A DNA stretch of 64,000 bases from positions 45,531 to 109,530 of the forward strand of contig CAMYJU010000018.1 in assembly GCA_947258795.1 (NCBI GenBank), read 5' to 3'. The translations under genes and the position numbers were made by a program. This DNA is from an uncultured Gammaproteobacteria bacterium. GTDB lineage: Bacteria; Pseudomonadota; Gammaproteobacteria; DRJJ01. The notes beneath the pieces were generated by a model. The model was not told where the DNA came from. It did no database searches and saw only the letters and a program-made list of their open reading frames with translations. Below are positions 9,487 through 17,787 of the stretch, one piece after another; the first letter of the stretch is position 1; every line of letters starts with the position of its first letter.

Positions 9487-9810
9487 TCAAGTGGTAAACT
9501 GAAGTGGCAGGATGCCTTCCAGGTTACTGACCCGGGAGATGTTTTGCATCTGTGTGGGCAGGTTGACCAGGCTTAGGCGGGTATCGTAGCGATCTGCAAG
9601 TATCAGCCATTCAATCATCAGTGCCAGGCCGGCACTGTCAGCACGGCTGATGCCTGACAGGTCGATGCTCAGCTGATGACGGTCTTTCAGCAGCTTGTCC
9701 AGTGCATGCTCCAGTGCCGGTACCGTGCGAAAATCCAGCACGCCGCACAGATGCACGCCATGGTCTGTGATTTCTACTACTACCGGGCTGTGATCTGACG
9801 GCCTGGCCAT
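9487..9810 (-). CDS. mlaB: STAS-domain protein MlaB of the lipid transporter
   Basis: A 107-residue single STAS domain. The conserved loop DLSGISRADSAGLALMIEWL (about 50-69) carries the Ser/Asp/Ser-Ala-Gly pattern used by MlaB to contact the ATPase MlaF. It stabilises the MlaFE ABC complex on the cytoplasmic face of the inner membrane. It starts 6 bp after mlaD, with no gene between. In related genomes mlaC normally lies between mlaD and mlaB; here that gene is absent. Confidence 0.87.
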   Translation of the reverse strand: MARPSDHSPVVVEITDHGVHLCGVLDFRTVPALEHALDKLLKDRHQLSIDLSGISRADSAGLALMIEWLILADRYDTRLSLVNLPTQMQNISRVSNLEGILPLQFTT

Positions 9811-9816
9811 ATCCGT

Positions 9817-10284
9817 TTACTTGCCTTCCGGCTTGTTACTGTAGATCGCCTCGCCGATCAGTCGTTCCAGCACGATCGCCGAAGAGGTTTCGGAAAATTC
9901 GTCGTCGTCCTGCAGAAAGGTCTCGGAACCACCAGGTTCCAGACCGATATATTGTTCACCGAGCATGCCGGCCGTATAGATGTTGGCGATGGTGTCATCC
10001 GGTATACGACTTTGTTCGCGATGGATATTCATCTTTACGATGGCCTCGTAATTGTTCTGGTCATACTGAATTTCGATTACGCGCCCGATGCGGACACCAC
10101 CAATGCGCACGGGTGCTTTTACTTTCAGGCCGCCGATGTTGTCGAAGCGTGCGGCCAGGGTGTAGCCGTCACCCTGGCTGAAGTTTGAAATATTACTGAC
10201 CTGCAAGGACAGCATCAGCAGAGCTGCCAGTCCCAGGCTAACGAATATGCCTACGGCAATTTCCTTATTGCGAGAGTTATACAT
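9817..10284 (-). CDS. mlaD: MCE-domain phospholipid transport protein MlaD
   Basis: A 155-residue protein with one N-terminal membrane helix (about 10-30, VGIFVSLGLAALLMLSLQV) and a single MCE domain (about 38-120, YTLAARFDNIGGLKVKAPVRIGGVRIGRV). Known MlaD forms a periplasmic hexameric ring on the MlaFE transporter. The hydrophobic pore segment IANIYTAGMLGEQYIGLEPGG is present, followed by a short tail. The reading frame and length match the family. It is placed between mlaE and mlaB. Confidence 0.95.
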   Translation of the reverse strand: MYNSRNKEIAVGIFVSLGLAALLMLSLQVSNISNFSQGDGYTLAARFDNIGGLKVKAPVRIGGVRIGRVIEIQYDQNNYEAIVKMNIHREQSRIPDDTIANIYTAGMLGEQYIGLEPGGSETFLQDDDEFSETSSAIVLERLIGEAIYSNKPEGK

Positions 10285-10288
10285 GGTT

Positions 10289-11074
10289 TCAGTCTCCGAA
10301 CATTAATCCTGTCAGGATAAAATCCATTCCCAGTATTGCAAAGGCGGAGTGGACTACGGTGCGCGTGGTGGCCTGGCTGACACCTTCAGTCGTTGCGGTT
10401 GCATGGTAACCCTCGTAAACGGCAATCCAGGTCACCAGTAACCCGAACACCAGGCTCTTGATCACGCCATTCAGCACATCACCATATGGATCTACCTGCG
10501 CCTGCATGCGTGACCAGAACGCACCTTCATCAACCCCGAGCAGGTCTACGCCGACAAAATAGCTACCCAGGATGCCGATCGCACTGAATATCGCGGCGAG
10601 CATAGGCATGCTGAACAGGCCGGCGACGAAGCGAGGCACGATGATGCGTTTGACCGGATCCACGGCCATCATTTCCATGCCGGCCAACTGGTCGGTGGCC
10701 TTCATCAGGCCGATTTCGGCGGTCAGTGCGGAGCCGGCACGACCGGCAAACAACAGACCGGTCAGTACCGGTCCCAGTTCCCGTACCAGTGACAGGGCTA
10801 CCACGTGCCCCAGGGTGTTTTCGGCGCTGATATCAACCAGGATGTTGTACATCTGTAAACCCAGTACCATGCCCACGGCCATACCGGATACCGCGATAAT
10901 GGTCAGGGTCTGGGCGCCAACCGCGTACAGCTGTTGTACAAACAGCTTCATGTGACCCAGCAGCGCAGGAATGCCGGCAAGGATGCGCAACAGGAACAGG
11001 CCGCGGGCGCCGACCTGAGCCAGCAGGTTCTCGCTGTTTTGTCCGAGACGCTGAAACCGGTCGAGGATATTCAT
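10289..11074 (-). CDS. mlaE: Lipid ABC transporter permease MlaE
   Basis: A 261-residue integral membrane protein of the MlaE/YrbE permease family. It opens with an amphipathic segment and then has five or six membrane helices, with the family motifs ELGPVLTGLLFAGRAGSALTAEIG and MKATDQLAGMEMMAVDP around the coupling region. Together with MlaF, MlaD and MlaB it moves phospholipids between the inner membrane and the periplasmic carrier. It overlaps the mlaF stop by 4 nt, indicating coupling. Confidence 0.96.
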   Translation of the reverse strand: MNILDRFQRLGQNSENLLAQVGARGLFLLRILAGIPALLGHMKLFVQQLYAVGAQTLTIIAVSGMAVGMVLGLQMYNILVDISAENTLGHVVALSLVRELGPVLTGLLFAGRAGSALTAEIGLMKATDQLAGMEMMAVDPVKRIIVPRFVAGLFSMPMLAAIFSAIGILGSYFVGVDLLGVDEGAFWSRMQAQVDPYGDVLNGVIKSLVFGLLVTWIAVYEGYHATATTEGVSQATTRTVVHSAFAILGMDFILTGLMFGD

Positions 11075-11892
11075 GTTTGCATCAGGTCCTCGAAATAGTC
11101 CGCGGCCGGGTAGTGGAACGCGACCGGGCCGTCCGGGAAGGCATGCATGAATTGTTGTACCGCTTCCGAGTCCGAGCGTTTCATCTGATCCGGGCTACCG
11201 TGACTGATGACCTTGCCGTCAGACAGCATGAACAGCTGGTCCGAGATGGTACAGACCTCCTGAACATCATGTGACACGATAATGCTGGTCAGACCCAGTG
11301 TGTCATTCAGCAGACGTATCAATTGCATGATGATGCCAACGGTAATCGGATCCTGCCCGGTGAAGGGCTCATCATACATAATCATCATCGGGTCCAGCGC
11401 AATGGCTCGCGCCAGCGCGACACGGCGCGCCATCCCGCCTGATAATTCGGCCGGAAACAGTTCCCGGGCCCCGCGCAGGCCAACCGCCTGCAGTTTCATC
11501 AGCACAATATGCCTGACCATGGATTCGGACAGGGTGGTGTGTTCCCGTAACGGAAACGCGATATTGTCGAACACGGATAAATCGGTAAACAGTGCGCCGC
11601 TCTGGAACATCATACCCATGCGTTTGCGCAATGTAAAAAGGCCGTTCAGGTCCAGCCGTCCGACATTGATTCCGTCGACCAGGATCTGTCCACTGTGGGC
11701 GCGGGCCTGTCCGCCGATCAGTCGTAGCAAGGTGGTTTTACCGCAACCACTCGGTCCCATGATGGTGGTTACCTTGCCACGCGGGATATCAAGGTTGATG
11801 TCCTTGTGTATGGCGCGGTTGCCAATGCGGTAGTTCAGGTTGCGGATTTGAACCAGGAATTCCGGGTCCGGTTTTTCGGTCAATGGGTCCAT
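11071..11892 (-). CDS. mlaF: Lipid ABC transporter ATPase MlaF
   Basis: A 273-residue ABC ATPase. Walker A GPSGCGKTT is at about 46-54, the signature LSGGMARRVALARA at about 144-157, and Walker B MIMYDEPFTGQDP follows. The switch His is in IVSHDVQEV. It powers the MlaFEDB complex that maintains outer-membrane lipid asymmetry. It is the first gene of the mla run; about 100 bp separates it from the DUF72-like gene upstream, which may hold its promoter. Confidence 0.96.
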   Translation of the reverse strand: MDPLTEKPDPEFLVQIRNLNYRIGNRAIHKDINLDIPRGKVTTIMGPSGCGKTTLLRLIGGQARAHSGQILVDGINVGRLDLNGLFTLRKRMGMMFQSGALFTDLSVFDNIAFPLREHTTLSESMVRHIVLMKLQAVGLRGARELFPAELSGGMARRVALARAIALDPMMIMYDEPFTGQDPITVGIIMQLIRLLNDTLGLTSIIVSHDVQEVCTISDQLFMLSDGKVISHGSPDQMKRSDSEAVQQFMHAFPDGPVAFHYPAADYFEDLMQT

Positions 11893-11997
11893 GAATGCTT
11901 CCGTTGCGTATGCCTAATCATACGGTAAAAGCAACAGGCGAGGTAAGGCGCTACCCGGCTCTATGGTGTATTTGGATGGAGAAAATGTTAAGGATTG

Positions 11998-12630
11998 TTA
12001 AACGGGTAACAAACTGGCGATGGTCATTGCGTTGCGCAGGGTTTCGACGGACAGGGTTTCATAGTCAAAAACCAGAAATTGTGTACTGTTATGTGGTTGC
12101 AAGGACATAAAGTTTTCGATGTGTTCACGCAGCGCGCGCAGGTCACTGGCCAGGGTCGGGTCACTGATGATCGATAGCTGGCAAACGCCAGTGCCGGGAC
12201 GCGTATCATGCCAGCATGGCAATATATTGTCCGGATAATCCATGGTGCCGCTGACCGGGATATCCAGGTGCAGGGTAAATCGCGCTGCCAGAGACCGTAA
12301 GGTGTCGGTTATCGCAGTCAGTGCCTCGCTGTTTGTGATCACCAGGCCTTCTGTAACTTGCAGTAGTGACTCGGGTACGGAGTTGACACGGTCCAGATGG
12401 TCCAGTGGCAGTTGCAGGAAAAACCGGAACGGTTGCTCGATGTCTTCGCTCCATTGGGCCAGTGTTGCATCACTGGCATCGCTCCAGGCATGCCATGGAA
12501 CCAGGGTGAACCGGAATTCATTGGCGTAAAAGGCCAGTCTCCATTCCGGGGGCAGTTCCTCGGGATAAAAATCTTCCGACCACGACGGATATTGCCAGCC
12601 AGCGGCGCCTGTTTCCAGTCGACTTTCCAT
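11998..12630 (-). CDS. DUF72-like protein, short divergent form
   Basis: A 210-residue protein. The N-terminus TGAAGWQYPSWSEDFYPEELPPEWRLAFYANEF resembles the opening of DUF72/YecE TIM-barrel proteins (G-x-x-G-W-x-Y-x-x-W ... FYP). The following canonical NATFY-type stretch is not recognisable, and the protein is shorter than usual members (about 240-300 residues). A FRFFLQLP segment at about 90 corresponds to the FxFxxK strand, without the Lys. Function is unknown. It is divergently oriented to the monooxygenase gene, with about 100 bp between their starts. Confidence 0.6.
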   Translation of the reverse strand: MESRLETGAAGWQYPSWSEDFYPEELPPEWRLAFYANEFRFTLVPWHAWSDASDATLAQWSEDIEQPFRFFLQLPLDHLDRVNSVPESLLQVTEGLVITNSEALTAITDTLRSLAARFTLHLDIPVSGTMDYPDNILPCWHDTRPGTGVCQLSIISDPTLASDLRALREHIENFMSLQPHNSTQFLVFDYETLSVETLRNAMTIASLLPV

Positions 12631-12734
12631 CTAGACAGTGTGCATGGCCCGGTTTCGGTCTGCAAGTTTTTGCGGTCGGCAGGCGTTTGCGGTTTAATGC
12701 ATCAGATAAACGATGCCTGCCCGGTATATCAAAC

Positions 12735-13805
12735 ATGAAATTCGATCTGTTTTTTGAACTACCCTTGCCGGACGCGACTCATATGCAAGAGCTCCGGCTT
12801 TATCGGGAGCTGATCGGACAATGTGAACTGGCTGACCGCCTGGGTTACAACGCGGCCTGGCTGGTCGAGCATCACTTTATGCCCGACTACTCATCTTCCA
12901 GTGCACCGGATCTGATTCTGTCAGCCATTGCCATGCATACGCAGCGTTTGCGGCTGGGTCTGGGTGTGGTGCCGCTGCCTTATCATCATCCGGTGATGGT
13001 TGCAGAACGATTGGCGACGCTGGACGTGTTATCGGCCGGACGTGTTGAGTTCGGGTTCGGCCGGGGGTTCTCTCCGCTTGAGCATCGTTGTTTTGGCAGT
13101 GATATGTCGCAGTCCAGGCAGCATGCCGAGCAAGCCTATCAGTTTATAAGCCAGGCACTGCGCACCGGCAGATTCAGTCCGGCGCCGGGTTATCAGGATA
13201 TTACCGATGAGCCACTGGTACCACGGCCGGTGCAACGTGACGGGTTGCCGGGGTGGATGGCCTGTGTCAGCCCGGACAGTTTTATTCGTGCAGCAGAACT
13301 GCAGGTTGATGTGCTGGCCGGTCCATTCAAACCCTGGTTTATGACCAGACGGGATATTGCCGCTTACCGGCAAGCCTGTCGACAAAAACAGACCGATAGG
13401 GGTCGGGTTGGTATGGCCATTGGCATACTGTGCCTGCCCGATGCCAGACAGGCCCGTGCCCTGGCACGCGAACACTTTATATGGTTCTATCAGAAGTTAT
13501 TAATGGTCACCAGGCCAGTGCTGGAACGGCTGTACGAGGGTTATGCCGATTACCGCAAGGCAGGCAAACTGGCAGGCCTGTTTGAGAAACTGCTGGATCT
13601 GCGTAGCCTGGAACTGGCGGGGATGGTGATCGTCGGAGACCCCGGGCACTGTACCAAACGACTGCAACAACTGGCCGAGGCGGGTGTTGATCATGTGTTG
13701 CTGGCGGTCGGGGCAGGGGTCATGCCGGACGAGGTCATACAGGAATCCATGACCTTGATAGCCGAACAGGTGATGCCGGTTGTGAACGGCAACCGTGTAA
13801 GCTGA
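12735..13805 (+). CDS. LLM-class flavin-dependent oxidoreductase
   Basis: A 356-residue bacterial-luciferase-like monooxygenase. Recognisable stretches are YNAAWLVEHHFMPDYSSSSAPD (about 40-61), LRLGLGVVPLPYHHP, ERLATLDVLSAGRVEFGFGRG and the C-terminal GDPGHCTKRLQQLAEAGVDHVLL. The family uses FMNH2 and oxygen on aldehydes, alkanes or other organics; the substrate is not evident. An upstream in-frame ATG at 12687 exists, but the start at 12735 (MKFDLFFELPLP) matches the family opening. The SDR gene follows after 14 bp, so the two may be cotranscribed. Confidence 0.87.
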   Translation: MKFDLFFELPLPDATHMQELRLYRELIGQCELADRLGYNAAWLVEHHFMPDYSSSSAPDLILSAIAMHTQRLRLGLGVVPLPYHHPVMVAERLATLDVLSAGRVEFGFGRGFSPLEHRCFGSDMSQSRQHAEQAYQFISQALRTGRFSPAPGYQDITDEPLVPRPVQRDGLPGWMACVSPDSFIRAAELQVDVLAGPFKPWFMTRRDIAAYRQACRQKQTDRGRVGMAIGILCLPDARQARALAREHFIWFYQKLLMVTRPVLERLYEGYADYRKAGKLAGLFEKLLDLRSLELAGMVIVGDPGHCTKRLQQLAEAGVDHVLLAVGAGVMPDEVIQESMTLIAEQVMPVVNGNRVS

Positions 13806-13819
13806 CCAAATCGGAAGCC

Positions 13820-14725
13820 ATGATGCGCATCGTTATCACGGGATGTTCAGGTCATCTGGGGCAAGTGGTTATGACAGATCTGCTGTCCAGCCTGCCGGGT
13901 TGTGCGATTACCGGTGTGGATACCAGGGCGCCGGACTATCAACATGAGCGTTTTCATTTTCAGTGCCTGAACGTCGCCGACCCGGCACTGGGACATTGCC
14001 TGACAGGTGCTGATGCCGTGATCCATCTGGCCTTTGTGCTGCTGAATTCCGGTGGCGGCCAGGATCAGCCCGGATTAAACCTGGCCGCGGCCCGTAACCT
14101 GGCCAGTAGCGTGCTGGCCAGTGATGTGCCGTTGCTGATCCATATGTCCAGTGCCGCGGTTTACGGTCCGTGGCCGGATACACCGGATCCGGTCAGCGAG
14201 CAATGTCCGCCCAGGCCGCTGCCCGGGTTCCGCTATGCGCAGGACAAGGTGCAGGTGGAACAGATGCTGACCCAGGCATACCGGCAGGCACAGCAGTCGG
14301 GCAAGCAGGGACGGCTATTGATCCTGCGCCCCCCCACCATACTCGGCCCCCATGCGCATCCTTATTTGACCGGCATGCTGCAATCACCATTCCGGCTGGG
14401 GGGGTACCGCGGCAGGGCCCGTACCCAGTGTATCCACGAACAGGATGTTGCCGAGGCGATCAGGCGATGCCTGCTCAAGCGCCTGAGCGGAATATACAAC
14501 CTGGCCGCAGAGCCGACCCATAGCCTGAATGCGTGGCAGGCTCGCGCCGGTGGTGGCTATATACCACTGCCCTGGTGGCTGGCATCCATCGGGCTGGCGC
14601 GGAACTGGCGACGTGCGGGCGGGCAGGGAAAGCCCGGTTGGATGCAGGGACTGGGCTATAATCTGATACTCGACAGCACGGCATTGTACGATGCCCTGGG
14701 CTGGCAACCGCAACATGAGTTGTGA
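13820..14725 (+). CDS. NAD-dependent epimerase/dehydratase (extended SDR)
   Basis: A 301-residue Rossmann-fold protein. The dinucleotide loop is TGCSGHLG at about 8-15. The SDR catalytic residues are S in HMSSAAVYGP and Y-x-x-x-K in FRYAQDKVQVE (about 138-148). HDAV-like ADAVIHLAFV is at about 67-76. A substrate-pocket LRPPTILGPHAHPY follows. Such enzymes act on nucleotide sugars or terpenoid/quinone precursors; specificity cannot be read. It is 14 bp downstream of the monooxygenase and 3 bp upstream of a small CxxC protein gene. Confidence 0.87.
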   Translation: MMRIVITGCSGHLGQVVMTDLLSSLPGCAITGVDTRAPDYQHERFHFQCLNVADPALGHCLTGADAVIHLAFVLLNSGGGQDQPGLNLAAARNLASSVLASDVPLLIHMSSAAVYGPWPDTPDPVSEQCPPRPLPGFRYAQDKVQVEQMLTQAYRQAQQSGKQGRLLILRPPTILGPHAHPYLTGMLQSPFRLGGYRGRARTQCIHEQDVAEAIRRCLLKRLSGIYNLAAEPTHSLNAWQARAGGGYIPLPWWLASIGLARNWRRAGGQGKPGWMQGLGYNLILDSTALYDALGWQPQHEL

Positions 14726-14728
14726 TAA

Positions 14729-14914
14729 ATGGCAGAAGTTCTCAAGTTCAAAAAGAAGAAGGCATCGGAAAAACACAAGGGCAAGAGCCTGTGTCGTCAT
14801 GGCTTTCACAAGTGGGAGACCGATCGCGACACCGTGTTCGATAGCAAGCAGGGTAAATTAATGACCCGCGAACGCTGCAAACGTTGCGGGGCAACGCGCA
14901 TCAGGGCCCTTTAG
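14729..14914 (+). CDS. Small basic protein with Cys/His metal-binding pattern
   Basis: A 61-residue, Lys/Arg-rich protein. It has Cys22-x-His24 with His27 nearby (LCRHGFHKW) and a later CKRCG pair, suggesting one treble-clef or zinc-ribbon site. A similar arrangement occurs in small DUF1660-like proteins, but I cannot assign it firmly. The N-terminal KFKKKKASEKHKGK suggests nucleic-acid contact. It starts 3 bp after the SDR stop and is therefore probably translated with it. Function unknown. Confidence 0.7.
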   Translation: MAEVLKFKKKKASEKHKGKSLCRHGFHKWETDRDTVFDSKQGKLMTRERCKRCGATRIRAL

Positions 14915-14996
14915 TCCAGTCTGGAGCACGGCGGTCTGCCTGTAAACGCCTGTTCGAATCAGCTACAATCTCTCAACTACTTTCTGGGATAGATAT

Positions 14997-15971
14997 ATGC
15001 TTGTGCCTGTACTGGCAATCATTGCCGGTTTTGTTCTACTGCTCTGGGGTGCAGACCGTTTTGTTGCCGGCGCTGCCGCTGCCGCACGTAATCTGGGCGT
15101 ATCACCACTAATCATCGGTTTGACGATAGTCGGCTTTGGTACATCCGCGCCTGAAATACTGGTGTCGGCGATGGCGTCGATAAATGGCAACCCGGCACTG
15201 GCAATTGGTAATGCAATCGGCTCGAATATTGCCAATATCGCGTTGGTCCTGGGTGCAACTGCGCTGGTCATGCCGTTATCGGTGCATTCCGAGGTGCTGC
15301 GGCGGGAGTTCCCGATCCTGCTGGCGGTAATGCTGGTTGCACTGATGCTGATCGCGGATGGTAATCTGGGGACGATCGATGGTGCCGTGTTGCTGATCGG
15401 TCTGGTCCTGATGCTTTACTGGATAGTCAGCCTGGGTCTGAAAGGCCGCCGAACGGATGCATTGGGCAGTGAGTTCGATGCGGAAATTCCGGCTGATATG
15501 ACCATGGGTATGGCGGCATTCTGGTTTTTGTTAGGTTTGTTGTTATTACTCGGCAGTTCGCGCATGCTGGTGTGGGGTGCAGTCGAAGTTGCCCTGTTAT
15601 TTGGTGTCAGTGAACTGGTGATCGGTTTAACCATCGTGGCCATCGGTACCAGCCTGCCCGAATTAGCGGCCTCGGTGGTTAGTGCATTCCGGCGTGAACA
15701 CGATATCGCGATAGGCAATGTGATTGGTTCAAACATGTTTAACCTGTTGGCGGTCATGGGTTTGCCGGGATTGATACGCCCCGGCGCAATCCCGGATCAA
15801 GTGTTGTCGCGCGACTATCCGTTCATGCTGGTTTTGACGCTGGTATTGTTCGGTGTTGCGTATGGATTCCGTGGTCCAGGCAAGATAACCCGTCTCGAAG
15901 GCGGGATGCTATTACTAGCCTTTGTCGTCTATCAGGGCTTATTATTTGTGACTGAGACCGGTGGCGGTTAA
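14997..15971 (+). CDS. yrbG: Calcium/sodium antiporter, YrbG-like
   Basis: A 324-residue CaCA-family exchanger with about ten membrane helices. Both inverted alpha-repeats are visible: the first at about 37-70 (GLTIVGFGTSAPEILVSAMAS..GNAIGSNIANIALVLG) and the second near 205-250 (GLTIVAIGTSLPELAASVVSAF..GNVIGSNMFNLLAVMG), each with the acidic ion-binding Glu. It exchanges Ca2+ for Na+ across the inner membrane. Family placement immediately before the kds/lpt genes matches E. coli yrbG-kdsD, except for the small HMA gene in between. The start codon is ATG. Confidence 0.93.
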   Translation: MLVPVLAIIAGFVLLLWGADRFVAGAAAAARNLGVSPLIIGLTIVGFGTSAPEILVSAMASINGNPALAIGNAIGSNIANIALVLGATALVMPLSVHSEVLRREFPILLAVMLVALMLIADGNLGTIDGAVLLIGLVLMLYWIVSLGLKGRRTDALGSEFDAEIPADMTMGMAAFWFLLGLLLLLGSSRMLVWGAVEVALLFGVSELVIGLTIVAIGTSLPELAASVVSAFRREHDIAIGNVIGSNMFNLLAVMGLPGLIRPGAIPDQVLSRDYPFMLVLTLVLFGVAYGFRGPGKITRLEGGMLLLAFVVYQGLLFVTETGGG

Positions 15972-15988
15972 AAAGCTGGGAAATATCC

Positions 15989-16195
15989 ATGCAAACTGAA
16001 CAATTTCATGTCCAAAACGTCAAATGTGGAGGCTGCACCAGTACCATCGAGCAAGGCCTGCTGGCGCTGGACGGGGTAACTGAAGTGCAGGCACGGATCG
16101 ACGGTGGACAGGTGTCAGTGAGCGGTGAGCGGCTCGACCGGACGGCTATCGAGGCGAAACTGGTAGAACTGGGGTATCCGGTAGTTACGGCCTGA
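15989..16195 (+). CDS. Heavy-metal-associated (HMA) domain protein
   Basis: A 68-residue single HMA domain (beta-alpha-beta-beta-alpha-beta). The metal loop is N-V-K-C13-G-G-C16, so soft-metal (Cu+/Zn2+) binding is expected. The usual Met/Thr before the loop is Val-Lys, as in some CopZ relatives. It probably acts as a cytoplasmic metallochaperone, but no copper ATPase or metal regulator lies nearby. It is wedged between yrbG (17 bp) and kdsD (2 bp), where E. coli has nothing, so it is likely cotranscribed with LPS genes. Confidence 0.9.
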   Translation: MQTEQFHVQNVKCGGCTSTIEQGLLALDGVTEVQARIDGGQVSVSGERLDRTAIEAKLVELGYPVVTA

Positions 16196-16197
16196 TT

Positions 16198-17202
16198 ATG
16201 TCTGAACAGAGCAAACCCGAACAACAAGGCGGCAAACACGATTCCTTCAGGGAACTGGGCGCCGCGGTACTCAAGACCGAAATGGCCGGCCTGCAATTTT
16301 TGCTCGATGGCCTGAATGGCGATTTTGACCGGGCATGTGAATACCTGCTCGATTGTAAGGGGCGGGTCGTGGTGATGGGTATGGGCAAGTCCGGGCATAT
16401 CGGCGGCAAGATCGCTGCAACCCTGGCCAGTACCGGTACACCGGCGTTTTTTGTTCATCCCGGTGAAGCAGGGCATGGTGATCTGGGCATGATAACCAGT
16501 CAGGATGTCGTGCTGGCCCTGTCCTATTCCGGTGAAACCGATGAGCTGGTCACCATCCTGCCGATTATCAAGCGACTGGGAATACCGCTGATCGCGTTGA
16601 CCGGCAGACCGGAATCCACACTGGCGAAGGCGGCCAGTGTACACATTAATGTGAATGTCCCTGACGAGGCCTGTCCACTGGGTCTGGCGCCGACGGCCAG
16701 TTCCACCGCCACACTGGCGATGGGCGATGCACTGGCGATAGCGTTGCTGGAGGCGCGTGGCTTCACCGAGGAGGATTTCGCCCGCTCACACCCGGCAGGC
16801 AGTCTGGGCAGGCGCCTGTTGTTGCACCTGGAGGATGTCATGCACAAGGGCGAGGCGGTGCCGCAGGTCGGACTGGACGCGAGCCTGTCGGATACCCTGC
16901 TCGAGATGAGCAGGAAGGGCCTGGGGATGAGCGCAATTGTTGATCAGGATGGCCGTATTGCCGGTGTCTATACCGATGGAGACCTGCGCCGGACCCTGGA
17001 CAAGGGTGTGGATGTCCATAACAGCAAGATACGTGACCTGATGACGCCGGAGCCCAAAACCGTCAAACGTGACATGCTCGCAGCCGAGGCGCTGGAGATT
17101 ATGGATCGTTGCAAGATCAATGGCCTGCTGGTGGTCGATGACGATGAACGCCTGGTTGGCGCGCTGAACATGCATGACCTGTTGCGTGCAGGTGTTGTAT
17201 AA
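16198..17202 (+). CDS. kdsD: D-arabinose-5-phosphate isomerase
   Basis: A 334-residue enzyme interconverting ribulose-5-P and arabinose-5-P, the precursor of Kdo in lipopolysaccharide. A SIS domain is at about 40-190 (GRVVVMGMGKSGHIGGKIAATLASTGTPAFFVHPGEAGHGDLGM, then LSYSGETDEL and PTASSTATLAMGDALA). Two CBS domains follow at about 210-330. The catalytic His/Lys residues of the family (K-S-G-H and H-P-G-E-A-x-H) are present. It starts 2 bp after the HMA gene and leads into kdsC. Confidence 0.96.
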   Translation: MSEQSKPEQQGGKHDSFRELGAAVLKTEMAGLQFLLDGLNGDFDRACEYLLDCKGRVVVMGMGKSGHIGGKIAATLASTGTPAFFVHPGEAGHGDLGMITSQDVVLALSYSGETDELVTILPIIKRLGIPLIALTGRPESTLAKAASVHINVNVPDEACPLGLAPTASSTATLAMGDALAIALLEARGFTEEDFARSHPAGSLGRRLLLHLEDVMHKGEAVPQVGLDASLSDTLLEMSRKGLGMSAIVDQDGRIAGVYTDGDLRRTLDKGVDVHNSKIRDLMTPEPKTVKRDMLAAEALEIMDRCKINGLLVVDDDERLVGALNMHDLLRAGVV

Positions 17203-17256
17203 AAGCGTGTCTGCCAGGAAGCATATAGCATATCAACAGGATTTAACGAGTATACG

Positions 17257-17781
17257 ATGCAGGATATTTACGACAAGGCACGCCAGATCAAGCTGGTCAT
17301 ATTTGATGTCGATGGTGTGTTGACCGACGGCGCGCTGTTTATCGGTGATGACGGTCAGGAATACAAGGCCTTTCATTCGCGCGACGGTCATGGCATGAAA
17401 ATGCTGATGCACAGCGGTGTTGAACTGGCCATTATTACAGGCCGGACTTCAGAGGTAGTGAAGCACCGTATCGCAGACCTGGGAATTAAGCATATCTATC
17501 AGGGTCAACTGGACAAACGCATCGCTTTTGCCAGCTTGCTGGAGGACATGGGCCTGTCCGCGGTGCAGGTCGCCTATGTCGGTGATGACGTGGTGGACCT
17601 GCCGGTGATGACCAAAGTCGGTCTGGCCATCGCAGTACAGGATGCCCATCCACTGGTGTTGCAGCATGCTCACTGGCAAACCCCGCATGGCGGAGGCAGG
17701 GGTGCCGGCAGGGATGTGTGCGAACTGATTATGGATGCCCAGGGTACACTACAGTCTGCACTGGATTCATACCTGGAATAA
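17257..17781 (+). CDS. kdsC: 3-deoxy-D-manno-octulosonate 8-phosphate phosphatase
   Basis: A 174-residue C0-type HAD phosphatase that releases phosphate from Kdo-8-P. The catalytic Asp pair is D17/D19 in FDVDGVLTDG. Motif II Thr is in IITGRTS, and the late acidic pair is YVGDDVVDLPVM. The C-terminal GGGRGAGRDVCELIM tail, which covers the neighbouring active site in the tetramer, is present. Length is standard. It lies 54 bp after kdsD and 6 bp before lptC. Confidence 0.96.
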   Translation: MQDIYDKARQIKLVIFDVDGVLTDGALFIGDDGQEYKAFHSRDGHGMKMLMHSGVELAIITGRTSEVVKHRIADLGIKHIYQGQLDKRIAFASLLEDMGLSAVQVAYVGDDVVDLPVMTKVGLAIAVQDAHPLVLQHAHWQTPHGGGRGAGRDVCELIMDAQGTLQSALDSYLE

Positions 17782-17787
17782 TATTCG

